A DNA stretch of 64,000 nt from an uncultured Woeseia sp. (lineage in GTDB: Bacteria; Pseudomonadota; Gammaproteobacteria; Steroidobacterales; Woeseiaceae): NCBI GenBank assembly GCA_937925605.1, contig CALALV010000160.1:7501-71500 (forward strand). Reading direction: 5' to 3'. Numbering within the stretch: position 1 is the stretch's first letter; every line of letters starts with the position of its first letter. Shown one piece after another: positions 9,273 through 18,440 of this stretch. A program made the position numbers and the translations under genes. Below the pieces are notes generated by a model, which was not told where the DNA came from, did not search any database, and saw only the letters and a list, made by a program, of their open reading frames with translations.

Positions 9273-9752
9273 ATGAACACCTGCGAATTTCGCCTGCGTC
9301 GCGGCGAACCGGCAGACGCGGCCGCGGTCGCCGCTGCGTCGCGCCTGCACGTCGAGTACGGGCTAGCGCCCTGGTGGACCCGGCGCCGCGTCTGCACGGT
9401 GCTCGAGGATCCGCGGAGCGCGCTGCTCGTGGCGGAAGTGCACGGGGACTTTGCGGGCTTCGCGCTGGCGCGGCGCGGCAGTGCCGGGCTGCACCTGCTG
9501 AGCTTCGCCGTGTTGCCGCGCTACCGGCGGCGGACGATCGGCTCGGCATTGCTCGACGAGCTCGCGGCGCACGCGGCGCGGCACGGGCTCGCCAGCCTGC
9601 GGCTCGAGGTGCGCGGCGGCAACCGGCGCGCGCGGCGCTTCTACCACGGGCACGGTTTTCGCACGCTCGCGGTGCGCAGCCTGTTCTATCGCAGCGGCGA
9701 AGCGGCGATCGTCATGGCCCGACGCGCGCCGGAGAGTCAGCCGCCGGCGTAG
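9273..9752 (+). CDS. GNAT family N-acetyltransferase
   Basis: A compact acetyltransferase of about 159 residues. The acetyl-CoA pyrophosphate loop is visible as RYRRRTIGSALLDEL (R/Q-x-x-G-x-A/G type), preceded by the strand LLSFAVLP and followed by LRLEVRGGNRRARRFYHGHGF, the usual motif-B helix. ATG 9273 is preferred because GAGGT lies about 10 bases upstream; an in-frame GTG at 9261 would add four residues. The substrate may be a small amine or a protein N-terminus and cannot be told. It overlaps the convergent phosphotransferase gene by 16 bp. Confidence 0.82.
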   Translation: MNTCEFRLRRGEPADAAAVAAASRLHVEYGLAPWWTRRRVCTVLEDPRSALLVAEVHGDFAGFALARRGSAGLHLLSFAVLPRYRRRTIGSALLDELAAHAARHGLASLRLEVRGGNRRARRFYHGHGFRTLAVRSLFYRSGEAAIVMARRAPESQPPA

Positions 9753-10798
9753 CGCCGGCCCAGGTCGGCCAGCGGCTCTACCGCGCGCGCGGCCTTGTCG
9801 GCGTGCGCGCTCGCCGCCGTGCCGTCGCGCACGCGCCCGGCGATGCCCTGCAGGATGCCGGCGAGCCGGAACAGGTTGTAGGCCGCGTAGAACTCGCGGT
9901 GCGGTATGCCGTCGCGGCCGGTGCGCTCGCAGTAGCGGCGCACGTAGGCGTCCTCGTCCGGAATGCCGAGCGCCGCGAGGTCCTTCTGCGCCAGCCCGGC
10001 CGAGCCGAAGCCGACCTCCGGCATCTGCCAGGCCATCAGGTGGTAGGTGAAATCGCCGAGCGGGTGGCCGATCGTCGACAGTTCCCAGTCGAGCACGGCG
10101 ATGACGCGCGGCTCGTCCGGGTGCAGGATCAGGTTGTCGAGCCGGTAGTCGCCGTGCACGATGCTGCTGCCCTCGTCGTCCGGAATGTTCGCGGGCAGCC
10201 AGTCGATCAGGTAGTCCATCGCCGGGATCTCGCGCGTTTCGGAGGCGCGGTACTGCTTCGTCCAGCGCGAGACCTGGCGCTCGAAATAGTTTCCGGGACG
10301 GCCGTAGTCGCCGAGCCCGAGCGCGTCGTAGTCGAGCATGTGCAGCGCGGCGATGACGCGGTTGACATCGTCGTAGATCGCGGCGCGCTCGTCGGCGGAC
10401 AGCCCCGGCAGATCGAGTTCCCAGAAGATGCGGCCGTCGACGTAGTCCATGACGAAAAACGTCGTGCCGGCCACGTCCTCGTCCTCGCACAGCAGGTAGG
10501 GCCGCGGCACCGGGAAACCGGCATCGTGCAGCGCGCGGATTATCCGGTACTCGCGGTCGACGGCATGCGCCGACTTGAGCAGCTTGCCGGGCGGCTTGCG
10601 GCGCAGCACGTAGCGGCCCGAGCCGGCCGTGAGCAGGTAGGTCGGGTTGGACTGGCCGCCCTTGAACTGGCTGACGGTCAGCGGTCCGCTGAAACCGTCG
10701 ATGTGCTCCGCGAGCCAGTCGGCCAGCCGCCGCTCGTCGAGGCGCAGCGCCTCGCTGACCGGGCGCGTGCCGCTGAACTGCTGCTGGCGGCTGCTCAT
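9737..10798 (-). CDS. Phosphotransferase family protein (aminoglycoside phosphotransferase/ACAD10-like)
   Basis: A 353-residue kinase-fold protein of the APH family subgroup common in acyl-CoA catabolic operons and related to the kinase half of ACAD10/11. It shows the nucleotide-binding strands (GQSNPTYLLTAGSGRYVLRRK), the catalytic loop IVHGDYRLDNLIL and the metal motif VLDWELSTIGHPLGD. ACAD10/11-type kinases phosphorylate 4-hydroxyacyl-CoAs before removal of the phosphate; that role is plausible here but inferred. It begins 9 nt after the SDR stop and is the last gene of the operon led by the acyl-CoA dehydrogenase. It is unlikely to be an antibiotic resistance gene. Confidence 0.85.
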   Translation of the reverse strand: MSSRQQQFSGTRPVSEALRLDERRLADWLAEHIDGFSGPLTVSQFKGGQSNPTYLLTAGSGRYVLRRKPPGKLLKSAHAVDREYRIIRALHDAGFPVPRPYLLCEDEDVAGTTFFVMDYVDGRIFWELDLPGLSADERAAIYDDVNRVIAALHMLDYDALGLGDYGRPGNYFERQVSRWTKQYRASETREIPAMDYLIDWLPANIPDDEGSSIVHGDYRLDNLILHPDEPRVIAVLDWELSTIGHPLGDFTYHLMAWQMPEVGFGSAGLAQKDLAALGIPDEDAYVRRYCERTGRDGIPHREFYAAYNLFRLAGILQGIAGRVRDGTAASAHADKAARAVEPLADLGRRYAGG

Positions 10799-10807
10799 GC
10801 CGGCCGG

Positions 10808-11644
10808 TCAGCCGCGCGGTTCGACGAAGAAGTCCGGCACCAGCCCGTCCGCCGACGGGTCGACGGCGTAAACCGACAGGTCGGTGATGCCGGCGCTCTC
10901 GAGCACCTCGTCGTCGATGCAGAACTGGCCGGTGAACTCGCGGCTCGGCTTCGTCAGGATGACGTGCGCGGCATCCGCGACGATCTCCGGCTTGCGCGAA
11001 CGGCGGATCATTTCGTCACCGCCGAGCACGTTCTGCACGGCGGCCGTGGCGATCGCCGTGCGCGGCCACAGCGCGTTGACGGCAATGCCCTGCTCGCGGA
11101 ACTCGCCGGCCATGCCGAGCACGCACATGCTCATGCCGTACTTGGCCATCGTGTAGGCCACGTGCGGCGCGAACCACTTCTCCAGCATGTTGAGCGGCGG
11201 CGAGAGGTTCAGGATATGCGGGTTGTCGGACTTCTGCAGGTACGGCAGGCAGGTCTTCGACACTAGGAAGGTGCCGCGCGTGTTGACCTGGTACATCAGG
11301 TCGTAGCGTGACATCGAGGTGCGCTCGGTGCCGCGCAGCGAGATCGCGCTCGCGTTATTGATGCAAATGTCGATGCCGCCGAAACGCTCGGCGCCGGCCG
11401 CTACCGCTTCCTGCACCTGCTCCTCGAAGCGGATGTCGCAGACCACGGGCAGCGCCTGCCCGCCGGCTTCGGCGATCTCGTCGGCGGCGGTGTAGATCGT
11501 GCCGGGCAGCTTCGGGTGCGGCTCCGCGGTCTTGGCGGCGATGATGACGTTCGCGCCGTCCTGTGCCGCCCGCTTCGCGATCGCGAGGCCGATGCCGCGG
11601 CTCGCGCCGCTGATGAAAAGAGTCTTGCCGCCGAGATCCGCCAT
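10808..11644 (-). CDS. HSDL2-like short-chain dehydrogenase
   Basis: A 278-residue SDR resembling the catalytic part of hydroxysteroid dehydrogenase-like protein 2. Cofactor motif SGASRGIGLAIAKR near the N-terminus, NNASAISL, the serine segment LNLSPPLN and YTMAKYGMS (Tyr-x-x-x-Lys). The long insertion after the first beta-alpha unit (KTAEPHPKLPGTIYTAADEI) and the LWPRTAIATAAVQN segment are typical of HSDL2-type proteins and of AtuG-like SDRs of acyclic terpene operons. It sits between the carboxylase beta subunit (57 nt upstream) and the phosphotransferase (9 nt downstream), so an acyl-CoA-linked oxidation is likely. Substrate unknown. Confidence 0.86.
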   Translation of the reverse strand: MADLGGKTLFISGASRGIGLAIAKRAAQDGANVIIAAKTAEPHPKLPGTIYTAADEIAEAGGQALPVVCDIRFEEQVQEAVAAGAERFGGIDICINNASAISLRGTERTSMSRYDLMYQVNTRGTFLVSKTCLPYLQKSDNPHILNLSPPLNMLEKWFAPHVAYTMAKYGMSMCVLGMAGEFREQGIAVNALWPRTAIATAAVQNVLGGDEMIRRSRKPEIVADAAHVILTKPSREFTGQFCIDDEVLESAGITDLSVYAVDPSADGLVPDFFVEPRG

Positions 11645-11701
11645 GAGCCGCCACCGTGACCGGGAAGGCAGGCATCATACCGTATCGGCGCGGCCGCGCC
11701 G

Positions 11702-13312
11702 TTACATGCGGAAAATGCCGTACGGCAGCTCGGGGTCGCGCGGCCGGTTCATCGACGCGGCAATCGCCTGGCCGAGCACGCGCCGCGTGTCGAGCGGGTC
11801 GATGACGCCGTCGTCCCACAGCCTGGCGCTCGCGTAGTATGGATGTCCCTGGTGCTCGTACTGCTCGCGGATTTCCTGCTCGAAGGCCTGCTGCGCCTCG
11901 GCCGGCCAGTCCTCGCCGCGCGCCTCGAGGCCGTCGCGGCGCACGGTTGCGAGCACCATCGACGCCTGCTCCCCGCCCATGACCGAGATGCGCGCGTTCG
12001 GCCACATCCACAGCATGCGCGGCCCGTACGCGCGCCCGCACATCGCGTAATTGCCGGCGCCGAACGAGCCGCCGATGATCACCGTGAACTTCGGCACGCT
12101 CGCGGTCGCGACCGCGTTGACCATCTTCGCGCCGTCTTTCGCGATGCCGCCCTGCTCGGCCTTGCGCCCGACCATGAAGCCGGTGATGTTCTGCAGGAAC
12201 AGTAGTGGGATGCCGCGCCGGTTGCAGAGCTGGATGAAATGCGCGCCCTTCTGCGCGGACTCCGAGAACAGGATGCCGTTGTTGGCGACAATGCCGACCG
12301 GGTAGCCGTACAGGTGCGCGAAGCCGCAGACCAGCGTCTGCCCGAACAGCGCCTTGAACTCGTCGAACTCGGAGCCGTCGACCAGCCGCGCGATGACCTC
12401 GCGCACGTCGTAGGGAAAGCGGAATTCGCGCGATACGATGCCGTACAGCTCCTCCGGCGGATAGGCCGGGTCCGCGGGCTCGCGCAGCGCGAGCGGGATG
12501 TCCTTGCGCCAGTTCAGGTTGGAGATCACGTCACGCACGAGCTCGAGCGCGTGGTTGTCGTTGTCGGCCAGGTAGTCGGTGACGCCCGAGATCCGCGAGT
12601 GCACGTCGCCGCCGCCCAGCGTCTCCGCGTCGACGACCTCGCCCGTCGCCGCCTTCACCAGCGGCGGGCCGCCGAGAAAGATCGTCCCCTGCCGGCGCAC
12701 GATGATCGCCTCGTCGCACATCGCCGGCACGTAGGCGCCGCCGGCGGTACAGGAACCGAGCACGGCGGCGATCTGCGGTATGCCCTGCGCGGACATGCGT
12801 GCCTGGTTGTAGAAGATCCGGCCGAAGTGGTCGCGGTCCGGGAACACCTCGTCCTGCTTCGGCAGGAACGCGCCGCCGGAATCGACGAGGTAGATGCACG
12901 GCAGCCGGTTCTGCTCGGCGATCTCCTGCGCGCGCAGGTGCTTGCGCACGGTGAGCGGGTAGTAGGTGCCGCCCTTCACGGTCGCGTCGTTGGCGACGAT
13001 CATGCACTCGATGTCGTGCACCTGGCCGATGCCGGCGATGATGCCGGCCGACGGCACCTCGTCGTCGTAGAGGCCCCACGCGGCGAGCTGGCCGATCTCG
13101 AGGAACGGCGAGCCGCGGTCCACGACGGTGCGCACGCGGTCGCGCGGCAGGAGCTTGCCGCGCTTCAGGTGCTTGTCGCGGGCCCGGTCGCTGCCGCCGC
13201 GCGCGACCTGGCGCAGATCGCGGTTCAGCTGCGCCGCGAGTTCGCGGTTCGCCTCGAGATTGGCCTTGTAGGTGTCGCTGTCGGGCTTGACCTTGCTGTT
13301 GATCTTCGGCAT
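11702..13312 (-). CDS. liuB: Acyl-CoA carboxylase beta subunit, methylcrotonyl-CoA (or geranyl-CoA) type
   Basis: A 536-residue carboxyltransferase, the usual length for the beta subunit of 3-methylcrotonyl-CoA carboxylase (leucine pathway) or geranyl-CoA carboxylase (terpene pathway). Visible motifs: [19 protein letters not shown], the CoA-binding oxyanion segment [18 protein letters not shown], and the C-terminal [18 protein letters not shown] with [16 protein letters not shown]. It transfers carboxyl from carboxybiotin to the acyl-CoA gamma carbon and needs a biotin-carrying alpha subunit, which is not in this window. It begins 13 nt after the acyl-CoA dehydrogenase stop. The liuB label follows the liuA-like neighbour; an AtuC role cannot be excluded. 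Confidence 0.9.
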   Translation of the reverse strand: MPKINSKVKPDSDTYKANLEANRELAAQLNRDLRQVARGGSDRARDKHLKRGKLLPRDRVRTVVDRGSPFLEIGQLAAWGLYDDEVPSAGIIAGIGQVHDIECMIVANDATVKGGTYYPLTVRKHLRAQEIAEQNRLPCIYLVDSGGAFLPKQDEVFPDRDHFGRIFYNQARMSAQGIPQIAAVLGSCTAGGAYVPAMCDEAIIVRRQGTIFLGGPPLVKAATGEVVDAETLGGGDVHSRISGVTDYLADNDNHALELVRDVISNLNWRKDIPLALREPADPAYPPEELYGIVSREFRFPYDVREVIARLVDGSEFDEFKALFGQTLVCGFAHLYGYPVGIVANNGILFSESAQKGAHFIQLCNRRGIPLLFLQNITGFMVGRKAEQGGIAKDGAKMVNAVATASVPKFTVIIGGSFGAGNYAMCGRAYGPRMLWMWPNARISVMGGEQASMVLATVRRDGLEARGEDWPAEAQQAFEQEIREQYEHQGHPYYASARLWDDGVIDPLDTRRVLGQAIAASMNRPRDPELPYGIFRM

Positions 13313-13325
13313 CGGCTCTCGCGGC

Positions 13326-14483
13326 TCAGGATACGGCGTCGTACAGTTCGCGCCCGATCAGCATGCGCCGGATCTCGCTGGTGCCGGCGCCGATTTCGTA
13401 CAGCTTGGCGTCACGCCAGAGTCGGCCCGTCGGGTACTCGTTAATATAGCCGTTTCCTCCGAGCGCCTGAATCGCTTCGCCGGCCATCCAGGTGGCCTTC
13501 TCGGCCGACATCAGGATACAGGCCGCGGCATCGAAGCGCGTCGTCTGCCCGCGATCGCAGGCCGCCGCGACGGCGTAGACGTAGGCGCGGCTCGCGTTCA
13601 TCGTCGTGTACATGTCCGCGATCTTGCCCTGCATCAGCTGGAAGGTGCCGACCGGCTCGCCGAACTGCTTGCGCTCGTGCACGTAGGGCATGACCACGTC
13701 GAAGGCCGCGCGCATGATGCCGAGCGGGCCCGCTGCGAGAACGACGCGCTCGTAGTCGAGCCCGGACATCAGGATAGCCGCGCCGCGCCCGGCCTCGCCG
13801 AGCAGCGCGTCGGCCGGCAGCCGGCAGTCCTCGAGCACCAGCTCGGAGGTGTCGCTGCCGCGCATGCCGAGCTTGTCGAGCTTCTGCGCCGAACGGAAGC
13901 CGTCGGTGCCGCGCTCGACCAGGAACGCGGACAGGCGCGGCGTGTCGCCGGAGTCGTCGGTGACGGCGTAGACGATCGTGACGTCGGCCTCCGGGCCGTT
14001 CGTGATCCACATCTTGTTGCCGTTCAGCACCCAGTCGTCACCGTCGCGGACCGCGCGCGTGCGCATGCCCATCACGTCGGAGCCGGCGCCCGGCTCGCTC
14101 ATCGCCAGCGCGCCGACGTGCTCGCCGCTGACCAGCGCCGGCAGGTAGCGCTGCTTCTGTTCCTCGCTGCCCCAGCGGCGCAGCTGGTTCACGCACAGGT
14201 TCGAGTGCGCGCCGTAGGACAGGCCGACCGACGCGGACGCGCGGCTGATCTCCTCCATCGCGACGACGTGCGCGAGGTAGCCGAGGCCGGAGCCGCCGTA
14301 TTCCTCCTCGACCGTGATGCCGAGCAGCCCGAGCTCGCCGAGCGCCGGCCACAGGTCGCGCGGGAAGCGGTTGCCGGCATCGATCTCCTGCGCGCGCGGC
14401 GCGATCTGGTCGGTGGCGAAGCTGCGCACGCTGTCGCGCAGCAGGTCGATGTCTTCTCCGAGACCGAAATCGAAATCGAACAT
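13326..14483 (-). CDS. liuA: Isovaleryl-CoA dehydrogenase-type acyl-CoA dehydrogenase
   Basis: A 385-residue FAD enzyme. The signature [18 protein letters not shown] is characteristic of isovaleryl-CoA dehydrogenase, as is catalytic Glu in [14 protein letters not shown]. Other family marks are [24 protein letters not shown] and the C-terminal [13 protein letters not shown] with [12 protein letters not shown]. It oxidises isovaleryl-CoA to 3-methylcrotonyl-CoA in leucine breakdown, passing electrons to ETF, and the carboxylase gene directly downstream would act on that product. It is the first gene of the minus-strand operon 14483-9737. The alternative is a citronellyl-CoA dehydrogenase. Confidence 0.92.
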   Translation of the reverse strand: MFDFDFGLGEDIDLLRDSVRSFATDQIAPRAQEIDAGNRFPRDLWPALGELGLLGITVEEEYGGSGLGYLAHVVAMEEISRASASVGLSYGAHSNLCVNQLRRWGSEEQKQRYLPALVSGEHVGALAMSEPGAGSDVMGMRTRAVRDGDDWVLNGNKMWITNGPEADVTIVYAVTDDSGDTPRLSAFLVERGTDGFRSAQKLDKLGMRGSDTSELVLEDCRLPADALLGEAGRGAAILMSGLDYERVVLAAGPLGIMRAAFDVVMPYVHERKQFGEPVGTFQLMQGKIADMYTTMNASRAYVYAVAAACDRGQTTRFDAAACILMSAEKATWMAGEAIQALGGNGYINEYPTGRLWRDAKLYEIGAGTSEIRRMLIGRELYDAVS

Positions 14484-14599
14484 GGGTTATTCCTGCACGG
14501 GCGGTGGGGACGGCGAAACGCGCCGACGGCCCACGATATTCGCGCCCGCGCGGGCCGCGCTGAATACCATTTGCAAGGTAGCGCGTGTCCGCGCGCAGG

Positions 14600-15385
14600 C
14601 TAGCGGCCGAGTTCGTCGATCAGGAGCGAGAACAGCTCGTACTGCGAGCTGATGCCGAGTTTCGCGAACAGGTTGCGCTTGTGCACCATCACCGTGCCGG
14701 GGGCGATATCGAGCTCGCGGGCGACCGACTTGGACGAGTGGCCGCGCAGCAGCAGCTGGCTGATCTGCCGCTCGCGCTCGGTCAGCACGCCCTCGCCGAA
14801 GCGTTCGAAGGCCGAGGTCAGGCGGCGGTGGAACTCGCCGTTCGCCTCGCGCGCCCCTTCGCCGTCGGGCTCCCAGCTGCGCTGCATCCCGGCGCGCACG
14901 ACCGGCTCGATCAGTGACAGCCGGGCGAGCTCGGCGCGGCTGAAGCGCCGCTGGCGGCGGCCGACCACGAGCGCCAGCGTCGTATCCGGACCGACCTCGA
15001 CCAGGAAATCCATCTCGTCGCGCAGGTGAGTCCGTTCGCAGTACTGGCGGTAGTACTCGCTCGAGCGGAAGCGGTCCGGCTGCTCGTCGCGGAAGCGGCA
15101 GAGCCGCGGGCGGCGCTCGCCGATCGCGAGCTGGTACAGCGGGTCGAGCAGGTAGGGACCGGCCAGGTAGCGGTCGAGGTAGTGGCGCGCCCCGGCCGGC
15201 TCGAGCGTGTGGTGCAGCACCTCGGGGCTCGCGTCGCGGTGGAACGCGAGCAGGCAGGTGCCGTCGTGATCCACGACGACGCCGACGGCGCGAGCCAGCG
15301 CCGCGGCCGCGGCACGGCCGCTCGTGGCGCCGACGAGATCGCCGAGCGCCTCGTGCCAGGCAGCGGAATCGAACGGGGTGGCCAC
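14600..15385 (-). CDS. LuxR-family transcriptional regulator
   Basis: A 261-residue regulator with a C-terminal LuxR helix-turn-helix: LTERERQISQLLLRGHSSKS, then ARELDIAPGTVMVHKRNLFAKL. The N-terminal 180 residues form a sensory domain with the pattern YLAGPYLLDPLYQLA and SEYYRQYCERTHLRDEMDFL, found in a LuxR group linked to catabolic operons rather than in acyl-homoserine-lactone receptors. The start is GTG 15385. It sits 116 nt upstream of the isovaleryl-CoA dehydrogenase gene on the same strand and could control that operon (inference), and 23 nt after the desaturase stop. Confidence 0.88.
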   Translation of the reverse strand: MATPFDSAAWHEALGDLVGATSGRAAAAALARAVGVVVDHDGTCLLAFHRDASPEVLHHTLEPAGARHYLDRYLAGPYLLDPLYQLAIGERRPRLCRFRDEQPDRFRSSEYYRQYCERTHLRDEMDFLVEVGPDTTLALVVGRRQRRFSRAELARLSLIEPVVRAGMQRSWEPDGEGAREANGEFHRRLTSAFERFGEGVLTERERQISQLLLRGHSSKSVARELDIAPGTVMVHKRNLFAKLGISSQYELFSLLIDELGR

Positions 15386-15408
15386 GCTGGCTTACCGGCG
15401 ACGGCCGC

Positions 15409-16434
15409 TCAGAATGCCGTCAGGAACGAGGCGGCATTGCCGCCGTAGACCTCGCCGCGGCGCGCGGCGGCCAGCCAGTCGCGGCCGGACGGCGTCTCCT
15501 CGCCGTGGTTGCCGACGATGCGCCGCACGCGCTGGCGGTGAAAGATGCGGAGCTGCGCAGCGAGCGGGATCACGTAGCGGGGATCGTCGCCGTACAGCTC
15601 GCGGTGCTTCTGCGGCAGGCGGTACCACGGCAACTGCATGTCGGCATGATGCGCGTTGTGGAAGCCGAAATTCAGTGTCAGCCAGTTCAGCTTCCCGTGG
15701 CGCAGCGAGTGCGGGTTCGAAAACGTGTGCTCCTGCTCCCACGCGTAGTCGCCGCGGCGCGGCGCGCGCCCGCGCTCGAACAGCGTCGTGCTGTAGGGAT
15801 AGTCGTGTTGCAGGCTGTCCATGAAGCGCAGCACCGTGATCATGAGCAGCATGGCCACGAGGTACAGCAACGCGGCCCAGGGCGCGACGACGAGCATCAG
15901 CAGGAACAGCCCGCCGCGCAGCGCCAGCACGGCGAGATTGCGGCGTCGCTGGCCGCGGCGTTCCGGAATCACGAACGAGGTGAAGGCCATGATGCCGTGC
16001 ATCAGGATTTCCTGCGCCGGCACGTAGCACCACTCGAGCGCGCGCGTGATCGCGAGCACACGCGGGTGGCGCGCGTAGAAGGCCTCGTAGTCGAACCAGA
16101 CGACGTCGTCGTTGTCGACGTGGTGCCGGAAATGCTTGTGGCGGATGTCGTCGAAGCGGCCGTAGCTCGCGCCGCAGACGAAGGACAGCAGCTCGCCGAG
16201 CAGCGCGTTGTGGCGCGCCCGCCGGAAGACGAGCTGGTGCGCGCACTCGTGCAGCAGGTAGGCGGCGACGACCATGCCGTGCGCGAGCAGGAGCGTCGCC
16301 GGGACGCGCACCCACCAGCTGTCGTGGAACAGGCCGGCCAGCCCGAGCGCCCAGGCGCCGAGCGCCCACGCGAGCGCGCCGCCGTTCCAGGCGAGGCCCT
16401 CGGGTTCGCGCAGCAGTGCTTCGACCTTGCTCAT
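15409..16434 (-). CDS. Fatty acid desaturase (membrane di-iron)
   Basis: A 341-residue integral membrane protein with the three histidine boxes of the desaturase superfamily: HECAHQ, HKHFRHH and HNAHH. Hydrophobic segments flank these boxes, as expected for the four-helix membrane topology. The family uses a di-iron centre and O2 to insert double bonds or hydroxyl groups into acyl chains or carotenoids. ATG 16434 (MSKVEALLREPEG) is chosen; the frame continues upstream to 16731 but that part overlaps the PII promoter region and looks non-coding. The LuxR gene follows 23 nt later. Substrate and regiospecificity cannot be read. Confidence 0.88.
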   Translation of the reverse strand: MSKVEALLREPEGLAWNGGALAWALGAWALGLAGLFHDSWWVRVPATLLLAHGMVVAAYLLHECAHQLVFRRARHNALLGELLSFVCGASYGRFDDIRHKHFRHHVDNDDVVWFDYEAFYARHPRVLAITRALEWCYVPAQEILMHGIMAFTSFVIPERRGQRRRNLAVLALRGGLFLLMLVVAPWAALLYLVAMLLMITVLRFMDSLQHDYPYSTTLFERGRAPRRGDYAWEQEHTFSNPHSLRHGKLNWLTLNFGFHNAHHADMQLPWYRLPQKHRELYGDDPRYVIPLAAQLRIFHRQRVRRIVGNHGEETPSGRDWLAAARRGEVYGGNAASFLTAF

Positions 16435-16563
16435 GACGGGGTGCTCACGACGGGCTGTTCCGGAACGGTTGACGGGCCGGACGGCCACGTCCCGTGACGA
16501 TAACCGCGCACCGCGGGCCGGGCAAGCGGCCGCGGGGCCTCCGGCGGCCCGGTATTCGGGTAG

Positions 16564-16944
<381 letters not shown>

Positions 16945-16975
16945 CGGCGCCGCCCGCCGGCGCGACCCGGCCGCG

Positions 16976-17347
16976 TCAGCCGGGGATGCAGAAAAAATTC
17001 AGCTTGTTGCCGTCCGGGTCGCGGAAGTAACCGGCGTAAAAGTTGTCGCCGCGCGGCCCCGGCGCGCCCTCGTCGCTGGCACCGAGTTCCAGCGCTCTTG
17101 CGTGCATCTCGTCGACCTTGTCCTTGCTGCCGACGTGCAGTGCGATCATGACGCCGTTGCCGACCGAGGCAGGATTGCCGTCGTAGGGCTTCGTGACGCA
17201 GAAGCCCGGCTTCTTCGGGTCGGTCGTCCAGGCGATGAAGCTGTCGAATTCCATGAAGCGCTTGCCGCCCAGCGGCTTGAACAGCTCGTCATAGAATTTC
17301 GCGGCACGCTCCAGGTCATTGCTGCCGAGGGTGATGTAACCGATCAT
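16976..17347 (-). CDS. VOC family (glyoxalase/bleomycin-resistance fold) protein
   Basis: A 123-residue single-unit vicinal-oxygen-chelate protein: IGYITLGSNDLERAAKFYDE at the N-terminus and GYFRDPDGNKLNFFCIPG at the C-terminus are the standard paired beta-alpha-beta-beta-beta ends. Such proteins dimerise around a metal site, and functions range from lyases to antibiotic binding. The paralog group with KPLGGKRFMEF and FCVTKPYDGNPAS is widespread and uncharacterised. It lies convergent to glnK (31 nt) and 45 nt downstream of the deoxyinosine glycosylase gene on the same strand. No substrate can be assigned. Confidence 0.86.
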   Translation of the reverse strand: MIGYITLGSNDLERAAKFYDELFKPLGGKRFMEFDSFIAWTTDPKKPGFCVTKPYDGNPASVGNGVMIALHVGSKDKVDEMHARALELGASDEGAPGPRGDNFYAGYFRDPDGNKLNFFCIPG

Positions 17348-17392
17348 GTCCGCCTCCCGGATACCTGCGCGCCGCGGCGGGCGCGCGCAGCG

Positions 17393-17941
17393 CTAACGAT
17401 ACAAGAAGCCGGCCCGCGGCGCCTCGTCCAGCCGGCCTGCCGCGGCCGCGGCGACGACCGCCCAGTGCCGGAGCTTCGTGGCCCGGTCCAGCGCCGCGTA
17501 AGCGGGACTGGTCGACGGCAGCAGTACGGCCGGCGGCGCCGGCGAGTCGTGGCCGGGCAGCGCGAGGCGCCGGAACAGCGCCTCGGCCTTGCGGCCGTTG
17601 AAGGCGAGCAACTCGAGCGCCGGGTGCGCGGCGAAGAATGCGCCCAGGTCGTTCGTGCGCGCGCTGGCCGTGTCGATCGCACTGTCGAGGCTGCCAGGCC
17701 GCTCTGACTCGCCGAGCACGTCCCAGAGGGCGACCCGGGCATCGAGCAGCGCGCCGATGCGCTGCCGGTACGAAAGCGCCGGGTCGAAGCCGAACAGCGA
17801 GCCCATGATCGGCCAGAACGCGTTCTGCGGGTGGGCGTAGTACTGCTGAGCCTCGATCGAACGGACGCCGGGCAGGCTGCCGAGCACCAGCACGCGCGCA
17901 TCGGCGCGTGCCGCCGGCGGGAAGCCGCGCGCAGGGCTCAC
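17393..17941 (-). CDS. DNA-deoxyinosine glycosylase (uracil-DNA glycosylase superfamily)
   Basis: A 182-residue repair enzyme of the hypoxanthine-DNA glycosylase group in the UDG superfamily. Motif 1 reads LGSLPGVRSIEAQQYYAHPQ followed by NAFWPIM, the central motif is LLAFNGRKAEALF, and motif 2 is LLPSTSPAYA. These enzymes excise deoxyinosine, formed by adenine deamination, from DNA. The start is GTG 17941, and this GTG overlaps the TGA of the tiny macro-domain-like frame upstream (GTGA), so translation may be coupled to it. Length fits the family. Confidence 0.88.
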   Translation of the reverse strand: MSPARGFPPAARADARVLVLGSLPGVRSIEAQQYYAHPQNAFWPIMGSLFGFDPALSYRQRIGALLDARVALWDVLGESERPGSLDSAIDTASARTNDLGAFFAAHPALELLAFNGRKAEALFRRLALPGHDSPAPPAVLLPSTSPAYAALDRATKLRHWAVVAAAAAGRLDEAPRAGFLYR

Positions 17942-18030
17942 GCGTCGGGCAGCGGCTCGCAGGCCGCGCCGAGGATCGCATCGACCGCGAGCGTCGTGAC
18001 GTCGGCGCGACTCGCTGCCAGCCGCGGCAC
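17938..18030 (-). pseudogene. Macro-domain N-terminal remnant (30 codons)
   Basis: A 30-codon open frame from GTG 18030 reads VPRLAASRADVTTLAVDAIL then GAACEPLPDA and a stop. Macro-domain proteins begin with a nearly identical segment (xxADITTLxVDAIVNAANEPLLGGGG); the match runs through the EPL and then stops where the glycine-rich ADP-ribose loop should begin, and the key Asn reads Cys. It is packed 1 nt after the upstream gene's stop, and its own TGA overlaps the glycosylase GTG. The simplest reading is a deleted macro-domain gene whose translation start now leads into the glycosylase. It could instead be a leader peptide. Confidence 0.5.
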
Positions 18031-18031
18031 G

Positions 18032-18421
18032 TCAGTGCGCGGCGCGCGCGTACACCGCGCCGATCGTCGAGCCGGCGAAACCCCAGGTAACCGTCGTCCA
18101 AGCCACGGGCGCGATCTGCTTGGCGGGCGCCACGTCGACGAAGGACAGCAGGTGCAGCGCGGAGGGCAGAGCCGCGAGCAGTCCGCACAGTGCCCCGGTC
18201 AGCGAGGCGGCGCCGATCGTGTGCGGGACGCGCTCGCAGATCGCGGCCAGCAGCACCGCCGTCACGAGCAGCGCCACGAGGTTCCAGGCGTGCTGCGGCT
18301 CGGGTCGCAGGTCGGCGTACGGCACCGGCACGCCGCTGCCGAACACGAGCGGAAACACGAACAGGTTCACGACCAGCAACGCCAGCGCCGCGGCCAGGCT
18401 GGCGAGCAGGAAATTCTTCAT
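18032..18421 (-). CDS. Small integral membrane protein of unknown function
   Basis: A 129-residue protein from ATG 18421 (MKNFLLASLAAALALLVVNL). Hydrophobicity suggests four membrane helices: about 5-25, 48-66, 75-95 and 108-125, with a periplasmic or loop segment rich in Pro after helix 1 (GSGVPVPYADLRPEP). No catalytic motif or familiar family is evident to me. The same frame continues upstream to 18571, but that part is Arg/Ser-rich and overlaps the neighbouring gene, so the shorter start is used. It is 19 nt downstream of a Cys-rich membrane protein gene and 1 nt upstream of the macro remnant. Confidence 0.65.
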   Translation of the reverse strand: MKNFLLASLAAALALLVVNLFVFPLVFGSGVPVPYADLRPEPQHAWNLVALLVTAVLLAAICERVPHTIGAASLTGALCGLLAALPSALHLLSFVDVAPAKQIAPVAWTTVTWGFAGSTIGAVYARAAH

Positions 18422-18440
18422 CGGTCTCTCCCTTTCCGGT

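Noticed and set aside
9737..10798. Aminoglycoside resistance gene
   Set aside because: APH fold is present, but the acyl-CoA operon context and ACAD10-like sequence argue for a catabolic kinase.
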